The notes beneath the pieces were generated by a model. The model made no database searches and had not been told where the DNA came from. It saw only the letters and a program-made list of their open reading frames with translations. 55,730 nt of DNA from assembly GCA_024709485.1 (NCBI GenBank), contig JANJWO010000010.1, forward strand, positions 1 through 55,730, in the 5' to 3' direction. This DNA comes from Hydrogenophilaceae bacterium. GTDB taxonomy: Bacteria; Pseudomonadota; Gammaproteobacteria; Burkholderiales; Thiobacillaceae. A program made the position numbers and the translations under genes. Positions 34,550-41,813 of this stretch are shown piece after piece. Within the stretch, counting starts at the first letter, position 1. Each line of letters opens with the position of its first letter.

Positions 34550-36379
34550 CTACACCAGCCTCAAGCCGCCGCCAGAACCTCCAGCGGCAGCCTGCGGCGC
34601 GGTATCTTCCAGGCCATGCAGGCGGGCCAGCATTTCATCCAGCTCGGTTTCCGGTACCCCGCCAGGCCACGTCTCGCGCACCCAGGCGTTCTCATCCGAT
34701 GTCAGCGCCCGATGCAGCCGCCCGGCAGCCCAGCGCAGCGCCTCGATGTGGCTGTAGGGCTTGGCCTCGATCTGCACGGGCGTTGGCACGTTGAGCTGGG
34801 TGCCGCGTTTGGGCAGGTAGGTGGGGAGCAGCGCCTTGGCTTCCGGCGCGAAAGGATCGAGCTCGCCCAGGAAGGCGGGGGTCTTGCCGTACTTGGCTTT
34901 CTTGGCATCGCGCAGCGTGTCGGTGCCATAGGCTTCCTTCATCAGCGCCTTGCGGTTGGTGTCCACCAACGTGTCCGGCAGGCTCTGGAATTCCGTGTCG
35001 AAAACCGGCGCGTCCTCACGCACACCGTCCAGGCCGATCTTCAGCGGCGGGCAGGATGTCCAGGTATCCTCGCCGGTGTCGATGGCGCGGGCGCGAATGA
35101 ATTGCACCCCGCGCTCGTCGCGCTCGTAGGGATTGATGCTGACTTCCACCTTGCCGCTCACGTACACGCCCGGCACGGCGGATACGTCGTAGCGCGCGCC
35201 CTTGAGTCTTGCGGGTGCGAAGGAAATGGTCAGATCGCCTTCCACCACGCGGGTTTCGATCTTGCTGGTGGGCAGTGCGCGCATGATTTCCTCGGGCGGC
35301 GCAATGCGCAGATGCTCGGCGCGGATGGTGTTCCACAGACCGTAGCGGGTATGTCCGTGCCGGGTATGGTGGCGCCGCGCGTTGAATGCATGGCACCAAG
35401 TCAGCGCCTTCTGGTTCAGGTCTTCCAGGCTTGGCGTCACACAGAAGGCCAGCTTGTGCTCGAACTTGGTTTCCACCAGGTTCTGCCCGTTTTCCACGCC
35501 GCCCTTGGCGCGCGGGTTGCCTGGCATGTGTGTGATGTGCTTCACGTCCAGCGCCTGCAGCAGGCTCTTGAACAGGTGCGCGCCGTTGGCCGAGCCGGCG
35601 TCATCGTAGAGTATCCAGCACACGCCATAGAACGGCATCGCCTCGCCGTTGTGGGTGCGCTGCTGGCAGCACCAGATGAAGAAGTCCATCAGGTTCTCGG
35701 CGGTTTCAGCCCCCAGGTAGTAGCGCACCATGATCGTGCCGCTGTAGCCTTCCCACATCACGTATCGAATGCACCGCTGCGACTCGATGCGCTTGATGTT
35801 GGCCGGCTTGTTTTTATAAAACTCGGCCTCGTCCATCAGCCGCGCGCCGGCGTCGTCATCCAGGTAGAACACCACGCACACCGAGGCATCCACCTGCCAT
35901 ACGTGGTTTGGGTGGGCGTAGCGCATGGGCATGTGTGGCGTGGGCGCGGCGATCTGATTGGGGTGCATGCCGATCCGGCGTAGCGCCCTGGACAGAGTGG
36001 AGGGATGCGCAGGCTTGATCTCGCCGGTGTCGGTATCCACCCTGCCGGCAAGCAGCTTGCCGTTCTCGCGCATCATTTCCGCGCCGTCCACGATGGAGAG
36101 CGTTCGCTTGCCGTTCTGGCGCGTGGCGGCCGTCAGCGCCGTGGCCAGAAGCTTGGCCTCTTCCGCCTGCACACAAGTCTTGCCTTTGTCCGCGCGCGGT
36201 TTGCGGCCGGTCTTGTAGCCCACGGCCTGCAGGTGGCGGTGCAGTGTGGCCACGCTGCAATTCAGCTGCCGCGCCATGCGCGCCTTGAGTTCCGCTTTCG
36301 CACCGTGCCCAGCGGCCGCCAGATCGGCACACAACGTCCGCAGGGCCAGCACTTGATCGGGAGTGAGCGAAACCGCCAT
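34550..36379 (-). CDS. MuA-type DDE transposase
   Basis: 609 residues from ATG 36379. The N-terminal HTH region (LNCSVATLHRHLQAVGYKTGRK) is followed by the rve catalytic core: Asp164 in WQVDAS, Asp260 in LYDDAGSANGA and Glu296 in AKGGVENGQN, giving the D-D35-E spacing. A Mu-transposase C-terminal beta-barrel and a Pro/Gly-rich tail follow. It binds the prophage ends and carries out replicative transposition with the MuB-type ATPase. Confidence 0.95.
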   Translation of the reverse strand: MAVSLTPDQVLALRTLCADLAAAGHGAKAELKARMARQLNCSVATLHRHLQAVGYKTGRKPRADKGKTCVQAEEAKLLATALTAATRQNGKRTLSIVDGAEMMRENGKLLAGRVDTDTGEIKPAHPSTLSRALRRIGMHPNQIAAPTPHMPMRYAHPNHVWQVDASVCVVFYLDDDAGARLMDEAEFYKNKPANIKRIESQRCIRYVMWEGYSGTIMVRYYLGAETAENLMDFFIWCCQQRTHNGEAMPFYGVCWILYDDAGSANGAHLFKSLLQALDVKHITHMPGNPRAKGGVENGQNLVETKFEHKLAFCVTPSLEDLNQKALTWCHAFNARRHHTRHGHTRYGLWNTIRAEHLRIAPPEEIMRALPTSKIETRVVEGDLTISFAPARLKGARYDVSAVPGVYVSGKVEVSINPYERDERGVQFIRARAIDTGEDTWTSCPPLKIGLDGVREDAPVFDTEFQSLPDTLVDTNRKALMKEAYGTDTLRDAKKAKYGKTPAFLGELDPFAPEAKALLPTYLPKRGTQLNVPTPVQIEAKPYSHIEALRWAAGRLHRALTSDENAWVRETWPGGVPETELDEMLARLHGLEDTAPQAAAGGSGGGLRLV

Positions 36380-36389
36380 AGGATAGGCC

Positions 36390-36647
36390 TCAGAGGGGGT
36401 TGTGCAGGTTGTCCAGGACTTCATGGATTTCATTCAATGAGGCTTTGTTGATCACAAGCCTCTGAATCAATCCCAGCGCGGAGTGGTATTCGGCGCACAT
36501 CTCAAACAGCACATCGACCAGGCGATCCGCACACACAATGTGCCGATCAGCCCCACGCAGATCGTCATGCGCAGTTGAACGCGCGGACGCAAGGCTGTGT
36601 TTGATCGTTTCGCATACCGCCATCTCACGCGATATCGTGCTGTTCAT
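36390..36647 (-). CDS. Small early phage protein
   Basis: 85 residues, helical, with Cys and His scattered (HIVCADRLVDVLFEMCAEYH). It precedes the transposase gene by 10 bases and overlaps the coiled-coil gene by 4. Function unknown. Confidence 0.65.
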   Translation of the reverse strand: MNSTISREMAVCETIKHSLASARSTAHDDLRGADRHIVCADRLVDVLFEMCAEYHSALGLIQRLVINKASLNEIHEVLDNLHNPL

Positions 36648-37615
36648 TGCCGTGCCTCCAGATTCAGGCCGGCGGCGCGGGTTTGCAGATCGTTCAGCGC
36701 CTCGTCGTGGTCGTCGCTGGTGAGGGTGGCCAGGTCAATGTGCAGCCGGTTGTGGGCGGCGATCTCCAGCGCCCGCTTGATCGGCAGCAACACCGCGTTA
36801 AAGCATTCGTCCGTTACCGTCTCGCCGCCCACCTCTTCGACCAGGTGCTTGACCTCGGTCGCCATCTTGGCCAGGGCAAGCATGGCGTCGTTGATGGTGT
36901 CGTGGAGCGGCGCGCACTCGTAGTCGCGGTGCTCGATATCGGTGAACTTCGCCTGGCGCCGTTTGAGTTTGTTGTTTGTTTCTTCCAGTTGGCTGATCTT
37001 GGATTCCTTGGCCTTTACCACCTGGTCCCGCGCCTCTGCGGTTTCCTTGGCCTCGGTGGCCTCGGCGATCAGTGCCTCTTTCTCGCTGGCGTGGCGTGCT
37101 GCAATTTCCTGCAGCAGGTCCAGCACCTGGTCGCGATCATCGGTCTGCATGGCCTGCTTGATCACTTCCTGGTCTTCTGCCGGGAGGGACTTGAGCGCGC
37201 GGTAATCCTGGTTGCGGAAGCCGATCAGCTGCGCCTGCTCGTAGAGGTCAGCCCCCAGCATCTGGTACTGGCTTGCAAGTTCTTGGACGCGCCGTGCCGA
37301 GCGCCCGAGGAAGTGTTCGCAGAACTCTTCCAAATCCGCGACACGTCGCGGTTTTCCGTCCGGGCCTTTGACCGTCAATGTGCGATAGGCCTTGTTTTTC
37401 TTGAGTTTCAGGAAGGTTTCGACGATGACCTTATCCGCGACCGTCGCGTAAAACAGCGACGCCTCGATCTGTCCGACGGTCTTGGCGGCTTCGAATGCCA
37501 TCTCGGCTTCCGTGGCCTTTGCCTCCACTTCTTCGGCCAGGGTAATGGCGTGGGACTCGGGCAGCGGGCCGGGTTCGGCGTGAATCTCTGCGGCTTTTCG
37601 GGGTTGGCGTGGCAT
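36644..37615 (-). CDS. Large coiled-coil early phage protein
   Basis: 323 residues. An N-terminal globular part (about 40-150, with YRTLTVKGPDGKPRRVADLEEFCEHFLG) is followed by a long charged coiled coil (about 165-225) and a helical C-terminus. There is no enzymatic motif. Placement directly before the transposase genes suggests a role in early regulation or transposition. Confidence 0.7.
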   Translation of the reverse strand: MPRQPRKAAEIHAEPGPLPESHAITLAEEVEAKATEAEMAFEAAKTVGQIEASLFYATVADKVIVETFLKLKKNKAYRTLTVKGPDGKPRRVADLEEFCEHFLGRSARRVQELASQYQMLGADLYEQAQLIGFRNQDYRALKSLPAEDQEVIKQAMQTDDRDQVLDLLQEIAARHASEKEALIAEATEAKETAEARDQVVKAKESKISQLEETNNKLKRRQAKFTDIEHRDYECAPLHDTINDAMLALAKMATEVKHLVEEVGGETVTDECFNAVLLPIKRALEIAAHNRLHIDLATLTSDDHDEALNDLQTRAAGLNLEARQ

Positions 37616-37633
37616 GTGGTCTCCTGGGTTGGG

Positions 37634-37972
37634 TTAGATTTCGCGGCCGTAGCGCTGGCGGACTTCATCCAGGCGCGCGGCCGCGCGTTCGAGGTAACGT
37701 TGATGTGCGGTGGCGATCTGCACCAGGCGCGGCGCCAAGCGCCAGCGCTCCGAGTCCGGCAGCTGCTCGGCCAGGCCGGCTTCGCGCAGGTTGTGGAGGT
37801 CGCGGAACACGTTGTTCTTCTGGCTGCCGGCAGACTTGCCGGCGCGCTGGGCCAATGCGTGGGTGATCTCCATCAGGCTCACGCCGTCCACTTCGTGGCC
37901 AGCCAGGGCCATCATCACCATCAGCAGGCGCTGCTGGGCAGCGCAGGTGTATTGGGTTTTGCGCTCAGTCAT
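37634..37972 (-). CDS. Winged-helix regulator-like protein
   Basis: 112 residues. LMEITHALAQRAGKSAGSQKNNVFRDLHNLREAGLAEQ (quoted in part) fits a winged helix of the IclR/MarR style. It is likely a DNA-binding regulator of early transcription; no target is known. Confidence 0.65.
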   Translation of the reverse strand: MTERKTQYTCAAQQRLLMVMMALAGHEVDGVSLMEITHALAQRAGKSAGSQKNNVFRDLHNLREAGLAEQLPDSERWRLAPRLVQIATAHQRYLERAAARLDEVRQRYGREI

Positions 37973-38447
37973 CTTGGTTGCTCAGATCAAGTTCGGGTTG
38001 GCGGTAGCGGGCGGCGTTTTCGCGGTGCCAGGCCAGGGCCTCCAGTGCGCCGTTGATCTCGGCCCCTACCTGGTCGGCATCCAGGCGGCCGGATGCAAAG
38101 CCCAGCAGCGCGCCTACTGCGCTGTTGAGCGTGCCCTGCAGCTGCTGCACATCCTCTGCATGCACCTGACGGCCGGGGGGGATGTCGATCAGCAGCTTGC
38201 CTTCCGAGTGCGCCAGCCAGCGGGTGACGAAGTCGCAGCCGCATGCGTGCTGGAAAGCCGGGATCTTCTTGCCGGGGATCGAGCCGTCGCGCAGCCAGCC
38301 ATAAACCGTCCAGTGCGACTCCTCGCCCATCAGCTCGGCGATGCGATCGACCGAGCGGCGCTTTACCTCGCGGGCGTAGTCCTTGCTGAGTTCCAGCGCG
38401 TGGCGCAGGCTGGTGGGCTGGACCTTCTTCCAATTGCGGGGGCTCAT
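37965..38447 (-). CDS. Early regulatory protein with HTH-like segment
   Basis: 160 residues from ATG 38447. VDRIAELMGEESHWTVYGWLRDG looks like an HTH that chooses between host states, as in repressor-like proteins of BcepMu relatives. Its start overlaps the stop of the 29-residue frame upstream (ATGA). Confidence 0.65.
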   Translation of the reverse strand: MSPRNWKKVQPTSLRHALELSKDYAREVKRRSVDRIAELMGEESHWTVYGWLRDGSIPGKKIPAFQHACGCDFVTRWLAHSEGKLLIDIPPGRQVHAEDVQQLQGTLNSAVGALLGFASGRLDADQVGAEINGALEALAWHRENAARYRQPELDLSNQDD

Positions 38448-38533
38448 TTGCGTCCCCCCTGTTGTTGGCTGGCGCAAACAAACTCCGCGTTTGCGTCTAT
38501 GCAACGTCGTGTCGGTGGGTAAAATGTGCTCAT
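38444..38533 (-). CDS. Possible 29-residue microprotein
   Basis: This short frame starts with ATG 2 bases after the Ner-like stop and ends in an ATGA overlap with the 160-residue gene, filling the gap exactly. The sequence begins STFYPPTRRC and is basic. There is no clear ribosome site; it may serve as a translational coupler. Confidence 0.4.
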   Translation of the reverse strand: MSTFYPPTRRCIDANAEFVCASQQQGGRK

Positions 38534-38535
38534 GG

Positions 38536-38733
38536 TCAGGCGGTCAGCGTGTCTTGAATGGTTGACTTGATGCCTGCCGCCACGAGGATCTCGTGGGACG
38601 TGCCGAAATGGCCTTTGACCACGCCGGACATGGTGCGGTAAACGAGCTGGCGGTCGAATCCGTGGTCGTCCGCCCATTGACCGATAGTTATGCCCTGCGC
38701 GCGCAGGCGAGCCTTGAACATTTCGATAGTCAT
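38536..38733 (-). CDS. Ner/Cro-like DNA-binding protein
   Basis: 65 residues from ATG 38733 with AAGGAG upstream. GITIGQWADDHGFDRQLVYRTMSG is a helix-turn-helix. As first gene of the leftward early operon, divergent from the repressor, it fits the position of Mu ner, a negative regulator of early and repressor transcription. Confidence 0.8.
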   Translation of the reverse strand: MTIEMFKARLRAQGITIGQWADDHGFDRQLVYRTMSGVVKGHFGTSHEILVAAGIKSTIQDTLTA

Positions 38734-38791
38734 GGTGGGCTCCTTGTGGGTGGTGGTTTTGGCTGTCATTTGCACTTGGTTTGTGCGTGGT

Positions 38792-38825
38792 TTCAATTTG
38801 AATTGACTGTAAGGTTCATTTTGAA
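38792..38825. promoter_or_regulatory. Paired repressor/Ner operator candidates
   Basis: TTCAATTTGAA (38792-38802) and TTCATTTTGAA (38815-38825) are two near-identical 11-base palindromes, 23 bases apart centre to centre (about two DNA turns). The second extends to GGTTCA-TTT-TGAACC. They lie in the 117-base gap between the divergent Ner-like and repressor genes, where Mu-type operators are expected. Confidence 0.75.
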
Positions 38826-38850
38826 CCATGTCAAGGGGGTATTTGAAAAA

Positions 38851-39384
38851 ATGTCAAAACTCGGAGACCCGGTGGATTACGTGCTCGACCGCATGGTTGA
38901 GGCGGTGCTAGGCGAAAACGCCCACTACAAGAGTCACGCAGAAGCGCTGAACATTCCTGCGAATACGATCAAGACCTGGAAGCGGCGGCGCGAGGTGCCG
39001 AGCGGCTACCTAGCGAACTTCGCGGCCGATTGGAAAGTCTCTGTGGATTGGCTCCTGCATGGCGGGGAGCGCGCGCCTGCAAAGAACGAAGCGCGTGGAC
39101 TCGAAGAATCGAAGAAGCCATACGACTTGAGCAAGGAAGAGATGAAACTGCTGGCGAATTACCGCAGCAGTCCGCATGAGGTACAGGAAGCGCTGCAGAT
39201 CGTGGCCAGTATTGCATCCAGGCCTGCGTTGGATTATCCCGAGAAGCCTCAAAAAGTGCCGTGCACAAAAAAAATGCGCTGCGGAGGGCCTGTTGATAAG
39301 GTGGCGCCAGTCATGCGAAGTGGCGAGGTGTCTAAAGCCGGATCCGCGCGCAAGAGGATTAAAAAAGGTGGCAATCCAAAATGA
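38851..39384 (+). CDS. CI-type phage repressor
   Basis: 177 residues from ATG 38851. The N-terminal CI-type HTH is visible: HAEALNIPANTIKTWKRRREVP, then VSVDWLLHGGE, the pattern of Phage_CI_repr. The C-terminal half is basic and lacks an S24 protease Ser/Lys pair, so it is probably not RecA-cleaved. It faces the Ner-like gene across the operator pair and should hold the prophage silent. Confidence 0.85.
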   Translation: MSKLGDPVDYVLDRMVEAVLGENAHYKSHAEALNIPANTIKTWKRRREVPSGYLANFAADWKVSVDWLLHGGERAPAKNEARGLEESKKPYDLSKEEMKLLANYRSSPHEVQEALQIVASIASRPALDYPEKPQKVPCTKKMRCGGPVDKVAPVMRSGEVSKAGSARKRIKKGGNPK

Positions 39385-39620
39385 AGCCGCCCTTCACCCT
39401 CGTGCATGCGCATCCGCCGGAAGACGTTGTTGAGACGCTTGAATTCCTGCTGGAGGAGGCACGTGAAGGCAGGCTGATCGGCATTGCCTATGGCGCGATT
39501 TTTAAGCGTCGGCACTACATCGTGGAGACGGCCGGTGAGGCTCACAGAAATCCGCTGTTCGCCCTGGGCATAGTGCATATGCTAGCGGGTGAATTGATAC
39601 AGCGCGCGAGGGGAGAATGA
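39381..39620 (+). CDS. Small phage hypothetical protein
   Basis: 79 residues. EDVVETLEFLLEEAREGRLIGIAYGAIFKRR (in part) resembles short conserved proteins next to repressors in phages. It overlaps the repressor gene and the nuclease gene by 4 bases each, so all three are coupled and likely expressed in the lysogen. Confidence 0.7.
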   Translation: MKPPFTLVHAHPPEDVVETLEFLLEEAREGRLIGIAYGAIFKRRHYIVETAGEAHRNPLFALGIVHMLAGELIQRARGE

Positions 39621-40108
39621 GGACTGCTGCCCTGGCTGTTGCCCTTCTGGTAATCGCCCCGCAGATCCTGGCAAAAGAGTTGAATGGCGTCGTTGTCGGA
39701 ATTGCCGACGGTGACACCGTGACTCTCCTGCTGGCAGGAAACCAGCAGGAGAGGATTCGGTTGGCCGGGATCGATGCGCCAGAGAAGAGGCAGCCGTTTG
39801 GGAATGTATCGAAGCTGTCTCTTTCGGAAATGGTCTACGAGCATCAGGGGACGGTCGAGTGGGACAAGCGCGACCGCTATGGGCGCATTGTGGGCAAACT
39901 AATCGTTGACGGCGTGGATGTTTGCCTGGCGCAGTTGCAGCGTGGCCTGGCCTGGCACTACAAACGCTACGAGGCGGAGCAGGCCGTTACAGATCGGTGG
40001 GTGTATGCAAAAGCAGAATCCGATGCGCGTGCTCGCGGGCTCGGTTTGTGGACGGACGGCACGCCTGTGCCACCGTGGGAGTGGAGAAAGAAAAAACAGC
40101 CCCTCTGA
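39617..40108 (+). CDS. Phage-borne secreted thermonuclease (SNase-like)
   Basis: 163 residues. A cleavable signal peptide (residues 1-19, cut near LA/KEL) is followed by the SNase fold: GIADGDTVTLLLA, RLAGIDAPE and KRDRYGRIVGK with the catalytic Arg/Glu/Arg equivalents. Its placement in the lysogeny transcript with the repressor suggests it is made by lysogens, possibly as a defence against incoming DNA or for lysogenic conversion. That role is inferred. Confidence 0.85.
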   Translation: MRTAALAVALLVIAPQILAKELNGVVVGIADGDTVTLLLAGNQQERIRLAGIDAPEKRQPFGNVSKLSLSEMVYEHQGTVEWDKRDRYGRIVGKLIVDGVDVCLAQLQRGLAWHYKRYEAEQAVTDRWVYAKAESDARARGLGLWTDGTPVPPWEWRKKKQPL

Positions 40109-40254
40109 GCGCCGATCCCACCCTCGGGTGGCGTCTTCATACATCCGATGGGGAGAAAATCGATTTGAAGCCGTTCAAATCGCCCCGAAGCGGCATGTCG
40201 AATCAAAGTCGGGTGACGGGTTTGCACATCGCCCCCGCATTTTCCTGGTTTGAA

Positions 40255-40270
40255 TTTAACCTGAGTTAAA
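40255..40270. promoter_or_regulatory. Candidate Mor/C-type activator site (rightward late operon)
   Basis: TTTAA-CCTGAG-TTAAA (6-bp arms TTTAAC/GTTAAA) lies 35 bases before the protease start. A TAGCAT -10-like box at 40293-40298 would put the start of transcription near 40305 and centre the dyad at about -43, as for Mu late promoters. The same dyad occurs at 27203. Confidence 0.55.
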
Positions 40271-40304
40271 AGACCTCGCCCGTGCCGCCTCCTAGCATGG
40301 CGGT

Positions 40305-41348
40305 ATGCCTGCTTCATACGCCGCACTAACCTTCGCACTCAACCGCTCGGCCTCGGGCGAAATCCAGCTCACGCCAGCCGGCGAGTTCCGGTCGCGCGAT
40401 GGTCGCCCGGAAGGGGTGTCCGGCTGGAAGATCGATGCGACGATCGCCGCCAAGGTGATCGCCCGCGCCAACGCTCGCAAGACCCCATTCGTTTCTGACT
40501 ACGAACACCAGACCCTGCTTTCCGAGAAGAATGGACAGCCCGCACCAGCCTCCGGGTGGTTCAAGAATCTGGAATGGCGCGAAGGCCAGGGCCTGTTCGC
40601 CACCGACGTGGCTTGGACTGCAAAAGCCAAGGCCCACATCGAGGCCGATGAATACAAGTTCGTCAGCCCAGTGTTCAGCTTCGATCCGAAAACCGGCGAA
40701 GTGCTGCAGATCGAAATGTCCGCGCTTACCAACAATCCGGGCATCGATGGCATGGATGCCGTCGTGGCTCTGGCACAGCAATTTTTCACCCGCCCGGAAG
40801 GGCCAACCCACGTAAAGGACCAAGCCATGAAAGCAATCGCCGTATTGCTGGGCCTGGCCGAGGACGCGAGCGAGGCGGACATCACCGCCGCCGTTACCGC
40901 GCTCAAGGCCAAGAACAGCGACCAGGAGACCCAGATCACCGCGCTGAAGACGGAAACCGCCGCGCTCAAGACGCAGTCCCCCGATCCCGCCAAGTTCGTG
41001 CCGGTGGAAACCGTCACCAAGCTGCAGGGCGAAATCGCCGCGCTCACCACCCGCCTCAACGACACCGAGCTGGAAGACGTGATCGCCACCGCCAAGGCCG
41101 ACGGCAAGCTGCTGCCGGCGATGGAGGACTGGGCGCGCGATCTGGGCAAGAGCAACCTGGCTGCGCTCAAGTCCTATATCGCCAAGAACCCGGCCATCGC
41201 TGCGCTCAAGGGCAACCAGACCAACGGCAAGGGCCCTGACGCCGGCAACGACGGCGAACTTTCCGCCGCCGATCTGGCTGTCTGCAAGGCGATGGGTATC
41301 AAGCCTGAAGACTTCAAGGCCCAGCGCGCCGAGCCGGCCGCCGCCTGA
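40305..41348 (+). CDS. I: Prohead protease, Mu I family
   Basis: 347 residues. The N-terminal protease domain (to about 165) has IQLTPAGEFRSRDGRPEG, then PFVSDYEHQTLLSEKNGQPAPASGW (in part), and KFVSPVFSF, characteristic of the family. The C-terminal half is the scaffold segment, also made separately from 40827. There is no ribosome site, and the predicted transcript would start at or near the ATG, so it may be leaderless. Confidence 0.9.
   Translation: MPASYAALTFALNRSASGEIQLTPAGEFRSRDGRPEGVSGWKIDATIAAKVIARANARKTPFVSDYEHQTLLSEKNGQPAPASGWFKNLEWREGQGLFATDVAWTAKAKAHIEADEYKFVSPVFSFDPKTGEVLQIEMSALTNNPGIDGMDAVVALAQQFFTRPEGPTHVKDQAMKAIAVLLGLAEDASEADITAAVTALKAKNSDQETQITALKTETAALKTQSPDPAKFVPVETVTKLQGEIAALTTRLNDTELEDVIATAKADGKLLPAMEDWARDLGKSNLAALKSYIAKNPAIAALKGNQTNGKGPDAGNDGELSAADLAVCKAMGIKPEDFKAQRAEPAAA
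40827..41348 (+). CDS. Internal-start scaffold protein (Mu Z-like)
   Basis: 173 residues, in frame with the protease gene. AAAGGAC (40814-40820) sits 6 bases before ATG 40827. The sequence is a helical scaffold: AVTALKAKNSDQETQITALK, then a coiled coil, and an Asp/Gly/Ala-rich end. Mu I likewise contains an in-frame scaffold Z. Confidence 0.75.
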   Translation: MKAIAVLLGLAEDASEADITAAVTALKAKNSDQETQITALKTETAALKTQSPDPAKFVPVETVTKLQGEIAALTTRLNDTELEDVIATAKADGKLLPAMEDWARDLGKSNLAALKSYIAKNPAIAALKGNQTNGKGPDAGNDGELSAADLAVCKAMGIKPEDFKAQRAEPAAA

Positions 41349-41374
41349 TCACGCTACTCACACAGGAGAACAAA

Positions 41375-41788
41375 ATGGCTGCTCTTGCTGCTGATCGCGC
41401 CACCGCAAAACGCGCTGGCAATCAAGCTTCCTACGATGTCGCTGCCTCGGTCGTTTGCCGTGGCGGCGGCATCGCCGTGCTGGACGCTTCCGGCAACGTC
41501 AAGCCTGGCGTCACTGCCACCGGTCTGGTGTGCGTCGGCATCTTCACCGGGGAGGTGGACAACTCCGCCGGCGCGGCCGCCGCCGTCAAGGCCCAGGTCG
41601 AGGCTGGCGTGTTCCGCTTCGGCAACTCCGGTGCTGGCGATGCCATCACCAAGGCCGAGATCGGCGACACCTGCTACATCGTCGACGACCAGACCGTGGC
41701 CAAGACCGACGGCACCGGCACCCGCAGCGCCGCCGGCAAGATCGTGGATGTCGACAGCGCCGGTGTCTGGGTCCGCATGGGCCTGTAA
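41375..41788 (+). CDS. Capsid cement/decoration protein (DUF2190-like)
   Basis: 137 residues, beta-rich, Gly/Ala/Asp/Thr-rich: VVCRGGGIAVLDASGNVKPG, ICVGI-like VCVGIFTG, GDTCYIVDDQTVAKTDGTG. This is the usual sequence of small decoration proteins encoded just before the major capsid protein. AGGAG precedes the ATG. Confidence 0.75.
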   Translation: MAALAADRATAKRAGNQASYDVAASVVCRGGGIAVLDASGNVKPGVTATGLVCVGIFTGEVDNSAGAAAAVKAQVEAGVFRFGNSGAGDAITKAEIGDTCYIVDDQTVAKTDGTGTRSAAGKIVDVDSAGVWVRMGL

Positions 41789-41813
41789 CCGTTTCCAGAA
41801 TCAGGAGGTTTTC

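Noticed and set aside
33692-35983. 763-codon plus-strand frame
   Set aside because: Antisense to the MuB-type and transposase genes, which carry intact catalytic motifs.
41385-41813. Long N-terminal extension of the capsid frame
   Set aside because: It lies in a different frame over the decoration protein gene; AGGAGG marks the ATG at 41814.
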